NCBI RefSeq assembly: GCF_030272615.1
Contig: NW_026729285.1
Location: forward strand, 51,001-115,000
Reading direction: 5' to 3'
DNA length: 64,000 bases
Source of the DNA: Cryptomeria japonica
Taxonomy: Eukaryota > Streptophyta > Pinopsida > Cupressales > Cupressaceae
The notes under the pieces are model-generated. The model ran no database searches, was not told the DNA's origin, and saw only the letters and a list, made by a program, of their open reading frames with translations. Position numbers and translations under genes: made by a program. Below, piece after piece: positions 35,165 through 46,900 of this stretch; positions within the stretch are counted from its first letter, which is position 1, and the number at the start of each line of letters is the position of its first letter.

Positions 35165-35948
35165 TCAAGTGACTCCTTTAGGAAACAAAGAGAGGGGAAT
35201 GCCAAGATTAGAAAAGTATGCTTCAAGTACCCAAGTAGCCTTAGATGCTGGAAGTTGCTTCCATTTGATCAAATGTTCCATGTGGGTAGTGTGCCTTGTC
35301 TTCTTGAGAATTCTAGAATCCAATACTTTCTTGGGTTGTAGCATGGTTGCAGGTGGTAGGGGCAGGTCTGAAAGTGCTTGAGAGACCTTTGAGACTCTAC
35401 TACATTCCTCTGGAAGTGTGCCCTTATACTGCACCAAGTCTATTACATCAAATATAGGAGATAAAGCCATGTCTCTGGGTAGGTCAAGTTTGTAGGCATT
35501 GTTTTCATACTTAGCCAAGACCTTACAAGGTCTAATCCTCCTCATCTGAAGTTTAGTAGGGACACCTTTTTGAATCCTTTCTTTGTTCAAATGAACCATG
35601 ACCAAGTCCCCAATAGAAAATTGTATATCCTTTCTCTTTTCATCCACTTTATCTTTGATCCTTTGAGAGGTGTCTAGTAATGCTTTCCTAACCTGTTCAT
35701 GAATCTCTTGCATGGATTGAGCCAGGTCCCATAGCATGTACACTCTATTGTCCCATATTCCCAATATCTCTGAGCTCCAAAACACCTTTGGGATGAAGGC
35801 CATAAACTAACTGAAAAGGGCTCTTACCGGTTGATCTATTCACACTATCATTGTAGGCAAACTCAGCTTGATGGGTGATCTGATCCCAAGCTTGTCCATA
35901 CTCCTTTGTCAAAAACCAAAGAATTTTTCCAAGTGTTCTATTTACCAC
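35165..35948 (-). pseudogene. Gypsy integrase C-terminus and chromodomain
   Basis: Two overlapping minus frames (35745-35948 and 35165-35803) joined by a frameshift near 35760. They read NRTLGKILWFLTKEYGQAWD, AYNDSVNRSTGKSPFQLVYG, then KRKDIQFSIGDLVMVHL and KVLAKYENNAYKLDLP, typical of gypsy integrase ends. A chromodomain-like segment follows, with ILKKTRHTTHMEHLIKWK and ATWVLE. The chromodomain places the element among chromoviruses, whose integrase tail reads chromatin marks. The codon for the integrase catalytic Glu, just upstream, is TAG at 35949-35951. Confidence 0.85.
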
Positions 35949-35993
35949 CTAAATTTGGGCATCTGTTTGGGGATTGTAGGTTAAATTGAAAGA

Positions 35994-36836
35994 CTATTTA
36001 GTAGCCAATCTTTGCCATAAAGTCTTCCAAAAATGACCATTAAATTTTGCATCTCTATCTAGTACTATATTGATAGGTAAGCCATGAATCCCAATGACTT
36101 CTTTGAAAAACAAATCAGCAATATGACTAGCATCATGAGTCACCTTACATGGAATAAAATGGCCCATTTCACTAAGTATGTCTACCACAACATAGATACT
36201 ATCAAATCCTGATTTGGTCTTGGGAAATCCAACACCAAAATCCATACTTACACACTCCCATGGCCGGTTTGGGATAGGTAAAGGCTGATAGAGACCAGCA
36301 TTAGCATAAGTACCCTTGGCTCTTTGACAAACCACACATTGCTCCACATATTTTTTGATATCCCTTTGCATCTTTGGCCAATAGTAGAATCTGTGGACAA
36401 GCTCCAAAGTCTTGTTCAATCCAAAATTTCCACTTAAGCAATCATTATGCTTCTCTTGCATCAAATTTTCTCTCATGGACCATTTAGGTACACAGAGTTG
36501 TCCTCCTTTTAACAAAAGACCATCTTGTAAGGTAAAATCTGCATATTCACCATGAAAATGATTTCTAAACTCTTGACAAACCTTGTAGATGGTGGCAAAG
36601 TCTTCATCATCTTGGTATAACCCCTTGAAACTATCCACTCCAATTCTCTTGAGCTGCACTTCTTGAACTATTAGCAACCTTCTACTTAATGCATCAACAA
36701 CTCTATTACATTGACCTTTCTTATGTTTAATGGTAAAATTATATGACTGCAAATACTCTACCCATTTGATATACCTATGATTCAACTTTTCTTGTGAATT
36801 GAGGAAGCTAAGAGTTTGGTTGTTAGTATAAACCAC
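35994..36836 (-). pseudogene. Gypsy RNase H end and integrase zinc finger/core
   Basis: Reads FLNSQEKLNHRYIKWVEYLQ (end of RNase H), then the integrase HHCC finger with YVEQCVVCQRAKGTYA. The core follows with SMDFGVGFP carrying the first catalytic Asp and VLDRDAKFNGHFWK carrying the second. The open frame stops at 35994, before the catalytic Glu segment. It is in the same frame as the upstream RNase H piece, separated by two stops near 36837-36863. Confidence 0.88.
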
Positions 36837-36863
36837 AAATTATTTAGGCAGAAAATAATGCCT

Positions 36864-37972
36864 TCATTTCCTAAGTGATTGAACAAGTGCATATAACTCC
36901 AAATCATAAGAAGAATACCTTTTGTTGGCATCATTGAGCTTCTCATTGAAAAATGCAATTAGTCTATTATCTTGACTTAAGACTGTTCCAATTGCTATGT
37001 TGCTTGCATCACATTCAATGGTGAAGAGCTTGTCAAAGATTGGAAGAACTAGTACTGGTTGACTAGCCACCTTTTTCTTTAAGAGATCAAATCCTCTTTG
37101 TGCTTCTTTTGTCCATTGAAACTTAGTCTTCACTCCTCCTTTGATTGTGTCAAGCATAGGTGCACATATCTCATTGAACCCTCTAATGAACTTCCTATAA
37201 AATTGTGCCAAGCCATGAAAACTCCTTACTTCACTTGTTGTCTTAGGTGTAGGCCAACTAATTATGGATTCTACCTTAGAGGTATCCATCTTCAAATCAC
37301 CACTTGAGATTACAAACCCAAGATATATCAACTCCAGTTTCATGAACTCACATTTCTCCAATTGATAGTTAGTTGCTCATCACATAATTTCTTCAATACA
37401 ATCTCTATATGCTTAAGATGTTCATCTTTAAACTTTCTAAAAATCAAGATGTCATCTAAGTAAACAACAACAAATTTACCAATATAATCCTTGAGTACTT
37501 TATTCATGAATCTCATGAATGTGCTAGGGGTATTTGTGAGTTCAAATGCAATAACAAGCCATTCATAAAATCCTTCTGTGGTTTTGAATGTTTGCTTCCA
37601 TTCATCTCCCTCCTTGATTCTGATTTGGTGGTAACCACTCTTGAGGTCTATCTTGGTGAAGTACTCAGCATCTCCTAAACAATCCATCAAATCTTCAATT
37701 CTTGGAATGGGTTCTCAATACTTGATTGTAATCTGGTTGATAGCTCTAGAATCAGTGCAAAGTCTCCAAGTACCTCCCTTCTTTGGGGCCAAAATGGTGG
37801 GAACTGCACATGGTTTGATGATCTTCCTTATCAAACCATTGTCCAAGAGTTCTTGTATTTTCTTAGCTACATCTTTATTTTGCTCTGGTGTCATTTTATA
37901 AGCTGCCTTATTAGATAATGAGGCTCCGGGTATGAAGTCAATTTGGTGACTTATGGCACATTGAGGAGGCAA
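36864..37972 (-). pseudogene. Gypsy reverse transcriptase and RNase H
   Basis: RT starts near 37972 with HQIDFIPGASLSNKAAYKM and continues through LAPKKGGTWRLCTDSRAIN. It is broken by TGA at 37715-37717 and resumes in frame at 37690 with [15 protein letters not shown] and the intact catalytic box [10 protein letters not shown] frameshift near 37350 leads to the connection and RNase H region (36864-37361) with FHGLAQFYRKFIRGF, FTIECDASNIAIGTVL and KRYSSYDLELYALV. Confidence 0.9.
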
Positions 37973-38249
37973 GGTTGCAGGTGCTCCATCACTGAAACTG
38001 TCCTTAAACTGATTTAGAATCTACTGCACTTCATTGGGGATGCATATTTTCTTATCCTTCCTTTCTTCTTTTGGTTTCACTAAAAGTGCAAACCCCACTC
38101 CTTCTCCTTCCTTGGGAGTGTTAATGCACTCCTTCTCACCAACTAGCAACACAGTGGGACCTTTTGATCTGCCCTCTTCTTGGTCTCCTATGGACTGAAT
38201 TTTATAGGTGATCCCATCTTTTTGAAAAGTATAGGCATTTGTTTACCCA

Positions 38250-38560
38250 TGGTGTATTTATTTCCGGTCAAATTGCCAAGGCCTACCTAGGAGTAGGTGG
38301 CAAGCATCCATTGGCAAGATGTCACACAAGATTTTATCCTTGTAGCCTCCTATAGTGAACTCCACCCAAGTTTGTTTATTCACTAGAACATGTTGCCCCT
38401 TGTTTATCTAAGTAACCCTATAAGGATCACTATGTGGGATTATTTGTAGGTTGAGCTTACTTACTGCTTCTTCTAATACTATGTTATCAGTGGAACCTGG
38501 ATTCACCACCACTATGCACACTTTACCCATAATCTTTCACTTTATCCTAAATAAGGATCT
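38250..38560 (-). pseudogene. Gypsy protease region with substituted catalytic Asp
   Basis: The minus strand reads VCIVVVNPGSTDNIV, then HLLLGRPWQFDRK. These are the two ends of a retropepsin domain. The expected D-x-G active site reads N-P-G: the codon at 38501-38503 is AAT where GAT is expected. Stops surround it. Confidence 0.7.
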
Positions 38561-38578
38561 TCTTTGGCTAGGTTCCTT

Positions 38579-39811
38579 CTAAACCGATTCTTTGATCAAG
38601 ACTCTTCTCACCATGAGATTCTCTCCATCCTCAAAATCTAAACTCACTTCTAATGCCTTCATATTTGTTGCATCTTCTTGAATATAAAAAACTCTCCTCT
38701 CACCTCCTTGGGATGAAGAAGACTTCTCAGGACATCTATAGGCCGGGAGTCCAAGTTGATGGCAATTGTAGCACTTCATTATGGCAAAATAGGACCCTCT
38801 TCCTGATCCACTAGACCTTCATCTACTAGAGTTTCTAGATCCCCTTTCTCTATAGCTACTCTTGCTATTGGAATCCACACTCTGCTCTACCAGCTTATAT
38901 ACCTGTTGGGATCTTTGCTCTACACTTTTTCCACCATAGCTACCTCTATGACCTATTCCATCTCTTCCCCTACCTCTAACTCTGTTGCTTTGCAATTTTT
39001 TCTTTTTACTCTTATATTCCACCTTGAGTGCCAATTGATAGCACTTATGAACAGTAGTTGGACACAACAAACTCAACTCTTCTTGTATATTCCATCTTAA
39101 GCAATTCAAGTACCTGGCTACCTTAATTCTTTCATCTTCCACCACCTTAGATCTTAGACACAAGTTCTGAAATTCCTCAGTGTATTTGCTCCAATCTAGT
39201 TCTCTTTGTCTCAAGTTTTGTCTCCTCTGGTGTAATTCAATTGCATAGTCTTCAGGGATATATGCTTCTTTCACCTTGGCTAGCATTCCTTTCCAAGTGG
39301 CTATTGGGTTCTTACCCTCCTTTTGTCTCTCCTCTTGGATGAACTTCCACCAAGTCAAGGTTGCTCCTCTCAATCTATATTTGGCTACCTTCACCTTTTG
39401 TGCTTCACTAATCCCATCACATTCAAAGTGATTCTCCAATCCTTCAATCCTTTCCATGACTACTTCTGGTTTCATTTTTCCACAAAAAAGTGGCATTCCT
39501 TCTAGGGACTTCCCTCCTAAGGCTTTGATGGCTCTAAGGAAAGGTTCTTCAAGTAGTATAAGATTCGGTTCAAGTGTGCCATCCTCTTCTACTACTTCTT
39601 TACCCTTCCCTTCTTTGATTTTAATTGTCACCTTCTCAGTCTTGTCTTCAACTATGTCTAGTTTTCTCTCCAACTGTTGTAGTCTTACCCGGAGGAGTCT
39701 ATTCTTTTCCTCTTGATCTTCTACCTTCTTGGCTAACTCTGCATTAGTCACCATCCTGAGGCTATTTTTGCCTACTGACTCAGTCTCTAACATGAACTGG
39801 CTTCTTCCCAA
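38579..39811 (-). pseudogene. Gypsy GAG with altered zinc knuckle
   Basis: Opens with a coiled-coil-like Lys/Glu segment (ATG region near 39811), then the retrotransposon GAG domain with KYRLRGATLTWWKFIQEE, ATWKGMLAKVKEAYIP and LDWSKYTEEFQNLCL. A basic Arg/Gly-rich stretch follows. TGA at 38819-38821 interrupts the frame, which resumes in phase with the nucleocapsid motif CYNCHQLGLPAYRC. The His of the usual CCHC pattern is replaced by Leu. The reading ends at 38579 before the protease. Confidence 0.88.
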
Positions 39812-39822
39812 ATCTTAGCTTG

Positions 39823-39836
39823 CTTTGATACCACTT
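39823..39836 (-). other. Primer-binding site of the gypsy element
   Basis: The minus strand reads AAGTGGTATCAAAGC immediately after the LTR end, matching the initiator tRNA-Met class with one change. Confidence 0.8.
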
Positions 39837-40791
39837 TGATGGGGAGAGGTTCTCACAAGAGAGTTACACCTTATCAACATGCATGTAAAGATTTTTTAGT
39901 GGGCTTCCAACACTCTTCACTTGTCCTTCTAACAATTCAAGCAATCAAACTCCCTTGGAGTGCTCCCTATCAAGTTGTTTTCAACAATTACTCTCAAGCA
40001 TGACTAGGATTCACTAGAGTAAATCCAACCATTAGATCATCCAACCTCCAACATATACTTGCAGGAGTCCTAGGGGTTGTCTTATAGGTGTTTCAACTCC
40101 AATCAAATGGTTATTCAATTGGCTTTTCACCATTTTCCCATCACTCCCTCTTCTTCCTATTTTCTAGGCCTAGTAACCCTAGAGCCCCAATTAGCCCTAC
40201 CTTGCCGGTTTTTGGGCAAATGCACAGAAAAATTTCAAAGAACCTACCAATACCTTTGTTTATCTAAATACCCTTTTGGAAAAACTTTTGGATCCACTAG
40301 GGTAGGCTGTCTGGTCTATCCGTACTGGTATGGATCCCAAAAATGGCACTTTTGAGGGTTTAGGGGTTAATAGTCTTCTTCAATGGGGTTTGTTTCTCTC
40401 TCCACCCTATCACACCTCCACCTCTTAACCGAGACTCTGTCATACATCACTTTTTCATTCCAAACACTTGGAACATTCACAACTACTCATCCCTGCAAGT
40501 AAAGACAAAATTAACAATCATTTTCCTAGTCAGGCTATGACAGAGCTTGCTTAGGAAATGATAGCAAGTTGCTCTCCAACAACTTCCAGGCCATTAAAAA
40601 ACATATATACACTATACAAGGGTTCCACAAGTTGAATCCCAAGGGTCATTAGGCAAAAATCAAGGGATTTCAAGTTGGAACCATGACTGGGCTCTTAAAC
40701 CCTTGCTCAGATCAAGAGCAATACAATAAGAGACAATTTATAAACACACCTCAAACCTGCACAAAGAGAAGATATAAAATCTTCTAGAGCA
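39837..40791 (-). repeat. 5' LTR of the gypsy element
   Basis: TG at 39837-39838, CA at 40790-40791. Partner of 33551-34505, with small substitutions and indels. Confidence 0.82.
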
Positions 40792-40796
40792 CAAAC

Positions 40797-41160
40797 CTAT
40801 CCCTCTATCTCTATCTCCCTCTACCACTATATCTCTCCCTCTATCTATATATCACTTCCTATCTCTATCTTTATCTTTCTATGTCTTCATCTCTCTCCAA
40901 CTATTTATATTTCTCCTCCATATCTATATATTCCTCTCCCCTCTCTATCTGTCGATTTCATATCTCTGTCCTTCTCTCCATTTTCCTCTCCCCAATCTCC
41001 ATCTTGATCTTCGACTCCATCTATATCTCCATCTTCTTCTCTATCTATATATCTATCTCTTTACCCATCTCTCTCACACTCTTACCCTTCTATATATACC
41101 TCTTTCTAGCCCCATCTCAAGCTCTCTTGCATGCTTACCCTATTGCAAACATAAGATGAG
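40797..41160. repeat. Pyrimidine-rich imperfect microsatellite
   Basis: Mixed TCTATC, CTCTCC and TATATC words over about 310 bp, followed by a short unique segment. The long open frame through it is a composition artefact. Confidence 0.85.
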
Positions 41161-41552
41161 CTTGTTTCTAATAAAAATTGATTATCTTCTCAATTCAAAG
41201 GTTTCATTTGAGTTATGATTGAGTCCTTGTAAGTGGATGCATAGTTTGTTTTAAGCTATCACCTCTCAATTAAGTCCTTTGTCGCACAAACAACATCATG
41301 ACCACAAATTGACCTCATGAACTACACAAATATATCCAAAAAATAGACCAAATTTTCCCCAATTAACCTTCCACACCTCTTCAGCATACCCATTGCACAC
41401 CAAAGTGCAATTGGTAGTTTATATTATTTTATTAAAATAAGAGTTGTAGTCAAATTACATAAATATAATTGTTATTTTTTATCTTAAAAATATATATATT
41501 TTTTAATTATATTTTATTATGTTCTTTATTATTTAATTGTTTTAATATTTGG

Positions 41553-41829
41553 TAGGGACTACGACTACAGTACAAACCTTGTTTTTATTAGACGTCATTT
41601 TCGTTGTCCAATCAGTCTAGGGTAATTGCATTTGAAGTTAAATCCAAGTGACTTTGTTTAATCTCAATTAGTTATATATAATAAGAAAAATGACATATTT
41701 TTATCAATTAAAATATAACTTTTCGAGTGAATGTCAATATTTAATAGAAAAATTTGCAACGGCATGGAATTTAAGCTACAGAAGATTGCCTTCTGGATTG
41801 CAAAAAGTTTCACCTAAACTTGCTTTATC
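41553..41829. repeat. Repeat S, copy S2, beside NLR relic 2
   Basis: Similar to S1 (from about 23878) and S3 (from about 48310). It ends at the same AACTTGCTTTAT, where the next base begins LRR coding sequence of NLR relic 2. In relic 1 the corresponding LRR position lies about 770 bp from S, so relic 2 has lost its 3' LRR part. Confidence 0.75.
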
Positions 41830-44151
41830 TAGAAATTCCAGCTGCTCAAGTTTTCCAATTGATACCAGAAGCTCTTTCAGGCCTGGTAATGCTAATAATC
41901 TAAACATCCTTAGAAAACTCATATTTCCGATATTATATGGCAACTTTTCAACCAGATGGCAGTTGGTTAAAGACCAGCTCTGAGAAGAGGGCATGTGACA
42001 CATTGCAAGGGGCAATTCCTCCAAGTCGCTGCAGTGGTCCAAGTTAAACTCTTGCAGGTTGGTGTCATTGAATGTGGACATTTTAACAAATCCTTCGCAT
42101 AAGCTTAGAGAAAGTTTGTCTAAGTTTTGGATAACTTTGCCCTGTTTGGGAATAGTGGGTGCAACCAACCTCTCCAAGAGAACACTTCTGAGTTGAGTGA
42201 GTGAAGATAAGGCATCTAGACCTTTTATTGTGGACCTCTCTGAACCCAAATTACATACTATCAAAATTTTGAGTTTTTTCATAGTTTTCAGAAATGGAGG
42301 AAGAAAATATTCGCTTGCAGAAAAGTGTAACACTAGAGCCTCTGTTTTCGAAAGATTCATCTCATACCAGTCATTCTCAGCCATAGAACCTGCATAAGGC
42401 AAATCACATATGCAATTGAATTAGAACATAAGAAATCTTAATATTTGTTAATAGTTCACATAGCCTGCAAATTTTGTCACTAAATAAGTATTTGGGCGAA
42501 ATATCCCACCTGTGTGAATAGACACAATTTGAGCATTGACCTGTCTATCTCTAAGCAACTCCCATTCTTCTGATAGGCAATGCTCCTTCCTGGGCATGAG
42601 TAACCTCTTTCTGTGGACAATACTGTCCTGGCATCCCAAATACAAGGCTAAGTCTCGCATCACATCATGCTGCGAAAAGGACAGCTCAGGGGCACATCTA
42701 TACGAGATTGTTGCTTGAGTTCTGATAATTGCAACAACCAAGTCAGTCCAATGTTTGAAAAAATGAGAACATGGAAATTTATATGCAAGGAAAGACATTT
42801 ACCCTTGATTGTTTGATAGATTCAGAAGATTTCTTCTTGCAAGTCCCAGTAACATAATATAGGCATCCTGCCACTCCATCTTCCGAACATAAACCCAAAT
42901 GTCTAGCAGTGCATCAGCACAAATTTTCTTTTCCTCTGGAAATAACCCCAAATCTAAGAAACATTACCTCCCAACATCATCCAAGCAATCAATACTGGTT
43001 TCCAAGCATCTAAAAACCCCTTCGCTGTGATATGAGGATAGTGATTCTCCCAGGGAAAGTATTTTCTTTGCATTCTCCCAGGCCACATGCGGTTCCCCGT
43101 ACAAAGAACTTCCTACTACTTTAAGAGCAAGAGGTAAACCCTTGCATTCTTCTTGCACCTGTCAATCACAACAGTGATATTTTTATTAATTATATTATGC
43201 AATTTGAATTATAACTTTGTAGATTGAGTACTTTCAACTTCAGAGTACTTTAAGCACCAGAACAATGAGAACACCCAATAATTGCAATATACCAAAGCAA
43301 AACCCCAAATGAACTTATCATTTCCTTTCACTTGTGTTCTTCTTATTTGATTTGATAAGAAGCTTTGGGTTTATTCATATTTGGTAAGAAAATACTATAC
43401 CTCAATGACTAGATTTGCATCTGTCGTACTTGGAATTGATGTCTGTCCAAATGCTGACAAGCAGAAAAGTGATAGAGCATCCTCTTTGTTCAACAATGGC
43501 AATTGATATAGCCGAGTATAGGGGTTTCTGGGGATGATAGAACCGTCTCTGGTTGTGACAAGGGTTTTGTACTCGCGAGCCTCAAATAGTAATTTCTCCA
43601 AATTAGCTCTGGACCAAACATCATCTAACACCACCAGCGTTGGCTTGGATTGCTTTAAAAGCCGTTGTTGAAGCTGTATATGTGCATCTTCCACATTCTG
43701 AAACTCAGGTACATTCCTCCTAAAGATCTTCTCCCATATTGTCTCTAAAATTCCCTTCAGATTTGGGGATTGTGAAACAATGATGAAAACTATATTTCTG
43801 AAACAACCTGATGTCCACAAAAACAATTGTGTTATTAGTAAGCTGCAAAAGAACAACAAAATCCTTAAGCTAGGAAAACCATCAAAAAAATGATGGATTA
43901 AAAATGTCACCTTTGATATTGGGATCATCACATAAAGTCAATGCCAAACTCGTTTTTCCACCACCACCCATACAATGCACACCAACAATGGAGGCGTCGC
44001 TCTGGAACAAAAGCTCCTTCAAATCCCCTATGGACTTCCCCAACCTAACATAAAACATAGATTTCACAGGCAAAGTATTATGAAAAGAATATTGGTATGC
44101 CTCTCCCTTTCCAGTTCTAGAGCACACCGCCTTGAAATTGAAGATATCCAT
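41827..44151 (-). pseudogene. RNL (RPW8-class NLR) relic 2: NB-ARC plus partial LRR
   Basis: Five exons by splice reading: 43911-44151, 43401-43807, 42803-43158, 42465-42721 and 41827-42389. NB-ARC motifs in order: P-loop MGGGGKTS, kinase-2 LVVLDDVW, RNBS-B LVTTRD, GLPL in CKGLPLALKVVGSSL, RNBS-D CFLDLGLFPEEKK, and QHD in FSQHDVMRDLAL. The QHD in place of MHD and the RNBS-D form are features of the RNL (ADR1/NRG1) class. LRRs follow with LKTMKKLKILIVCNLGS and SDLEELPLAMCHMP. Defects: the N-terminal RPW8 part is absent, TAA at 42964-42966 replaces a Glu codon just before CFLDLG, and the LRR region is cut by S2. Exon 4 ends with a GC donor. Confidence 0.9.
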
Positions 44152-44201
44152 TTTCTATTGCTCAAACGAAATTGTTATATAGATTTCACAAACTGTCTGC
44201 C

Positions 44202-44930
44202 TTTAGTGTTTCTACCTTGTATGCCCTAAGTATACCCGATTCTTCTCAAACCAATGCTAAATATGTGGTTTTTACTCTATGTTTTGACTTCTTGACCTTT
44301 GCCCAGTCCAAAAGGATTGCACTGGGGCATTAGGCATCATAGTCCAATCCAAATAGGCCCAAATACAAACCCTCTAACCCTTGGAAAATGTTGATGGAGA
44401 AACAAAAATTGATGTCGGTCTTTTTTGTAATTTTCAACACATGTTTCATTAAGATAGGTATAAAAACAATCCTTATGCCCTCATTTGAAATAACTCTCAA
44501 TTACAATTCCTCAAGAATAATTCAATTCCAATCAAGCAAACAATCAAGCATCATTAAGGCAATGAAGGAGAGGTCAAGTATTCAAACTTTTAAGCTTTCA
44601 AGACGACATCCATGATCAAATTTATGTGAAGACATGCATGAGCCCTAAACAGCAATATCGACCTTTATATGAATACTTCGAGGAAAAGGAGATCTATAAA
44701 GGAAGGTATTATGATTCAAATTGAGCATTTATTTCTAGATCTAACCTTTAACCTGCAAGGGTAAGCCCTCTTTTCTATTTCATTCATCATTATAGAGTTA
44801 GTTCCAAATCCAAGGTTTGACCTAGACAAATCCCTATCAACCCAACAACATATTTTCCTCTCTTATGTACATGCAAGTTGCAAGTTCATCAGAGAACAAA
44901 TACAAATCCAAAAAGTGTAGACTAAGACAA
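44202..44930 (-). repeat. R3: fragment of copia family B LTR
   Basis: Alignable with R1 from about 17283 to about 17960, starting only some 50 bp from the first exon of NLR relic 2. Similarity ends near 44920, so the right half of the LTR is missing here. Confidence 0.7.
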
Positions 44931-45950
44931 AAAGAACTAGAGTTTGAAGAAGTGAAAAACCCTTGACAATGGCAATCATTCATTGAATAGTGTTAAAAAA
45001 AAATTTGAAACTTTAGGAGAATATTAAGAGTAACTTTCTGATCCTAAATCTATTATCAATATCTGCATCTAACACCTATAGTACTAAGTCACCTAGCCCC
45101 ATAGTTAATTATTGACCATTTTGGGCTCAAATTTAGGCATTGGTTCATCTCTGACTCTTATTTCCAAATCTATAATCAATGTCTACATATTTGATATGTA
45201 CCTATATCATCTCCTTCCCTTGAGTTGAAATGTATGTACCTATATCATCTCCTTCCTCTAAGCCTTCTTCTCTTTCTCCATCTTCTTTTTCTTCTTCATC
45301 CTCTTCTTAATGTTATTTCTCCTCCTCTTCCTTTTCTTCTTTATTTTGTTCTTCCTCTTTTGTCTTATATTGATTTCCATCCTCTTGTTCTTATTCTTCA
45401 TCTTTAGGATCTCATATAACTAAAAAATCTTGTTCTAGTTTCTCCAGAAAATAAATATATTGTCTAACTTCACCTCTTGCACACAAGTAAAAATATAATT
45501 TCCATGCTAGAGATTTACCATGAGCTATTATATATATTTGTACCACCATTGTAATGCATATCAATTTTTGTCAAAATTAGGAACTTCCAATGAAACTAGG
45601 GTTTAAGAAAAAATACACTCAATAGATAACCTTTCTATCAAATTCAATTAACCCATCTTTGATATGACCAATACACAATGTGGCTGGCTTCAAATTTTAA
45701 AATAAAATTAATAGACCCAAGATGATTTTTGATGAGCTTTTCAAAAATGTATAAAATTATAAAAAAAAATCCTTGATTTATAATCTAGAAGGTAAACTTA
45801 TGAAAAATCATAAAATTACAATAACTCACAACATATTTATGATAGAGACTAGTTTTTGGACTATAGCTTCCCTATATGATCCCCAAACATCAATGAAAAA
45901 TTATAATAAATTAAAAGACTAGGTTTCTGTGCACCTTTGCCAAAATCATA

Positions 45951-45964
45951 GCTCTAATACCACT
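45951..45964 (-). other. Primer-binding-site remnant of another LTR retrotransposon
   Basis: The minus strand reads AGTGGTATTAGAGC directly after a sequence ending CATAACA. This is the arrangement LTR-end then initiator-tRNA site seen in the copia elements here. It implies an LTR beginning TGTTATG at 45965 on the + strand with its body toward lower coordinates. Neither the far LTR end nor coding domains were found. Confidence 0.5.
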
Positions 45965-46731
45965 TGTTATGAACTAACTTGCATAAGAGAATATAATATG
46001 AAATATGCTACAAATACTTGATAATAATATGCCACATGGCAGGGGTCTGACAATAGTCTTCAACAAGAATGCAATACTTAGTATAATGATAATAACCAAC
46101 CTTTTCCTCTTATATATATCATAATTATGTCAATGAAATCACTCTGGTTGACTTAGATATTAGTATATATTCTTTAGGATTACATAAATAATTAAATAAA
46201 AATATAATAATGATAATATAACTTAATTAAGAGTTAAGGTAGGCACAAGCTGACTATTGTTAATACAATACACACTATAGGGTTAGGGACATATCAATTT
46301 TAGATTAAATCTACAGAAAAAATTATACCCTTATATTATGAATTAGGAACAAATTTTCCTTAATCTAAGCATGGTTTGCAGATTGCATGTTAACTTAAGT
46401 AAAAATGATTTATTTTAGTGGCATTAGAACCACGTTATACTGAGCATATTTTAATGTTGTGAGTTGATACCTTTGAATCCACCAAGCTAGGTTGTTTAGC
46501 TACTTATAGAGATCCTTGGAATGGAGGATAGACCCCCGGTGTAGTGTAAATACACCAAATCCTCTTCCTAATTGTCAATTGGCAAAATTAACCCTATGAG
46601 GTTGAGGATGGACCTCTGATGTAATATGAGATACATCGAATCCCCTTCCCAGTTCCCCATTGGTGTACTATGTAGTGCACTAATATTCCTTTCCTATTTG
46701 AGATGCATTGTAGGTGGTTTTTAGTTAGCCC

Positions 46732-46900
46732 TTGTGTATGAGCTAATCACTATTATACTATTGATGTGTGTATAAGCCACTCACTATGTATTTTTTATGT
46801 ATGTTGGAGCTAGTCACTATATAATGTGATGTATGTTAGAACTACTCACTGTATATATGTGATGTATGTTAGAGCTAGTCTCCAAGTGTGCATATTTGAT
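46732..46900. repeat. Minisatellite, about 33-35-bp unit, roughly five copies
   Basis: Degenerate units of the form TGATGTATGTTAGAGCTAGTCACTAT-like follow one another; the middle three are clearest (about 46796-46890). Confidence 0.6.

Larger units (their letters stand above)
33551..40791 (-). mobile_element. Decayed Ty3/gypsy chromovirus with two LTRs
   Basis: A 7.2-kb minus-strand element: 3' LTR 33551-34505, then integrase/chromodomain, RNase H, RT, protease and GAG, a primer-binding site, and the 5' LTR 39837-40791. The LTRs differ by about 7 percent in the first 190 bases compared by eye. The left flank ends AAACC and the right flank begins with CAAACC, a possible but imperfect target duplication. 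The left neighbour is copia family B and the right neighbour is a pyrimidine-rich tract, so a later rearrangement is possible. All enzymes carry stops. Confidence 0.92.

Noticed and set aside
40881-41159. 92-codon open frame in a TCTATC-rich tract
   Set aside because: Low-complexity pyrimidine DNA with no domain.
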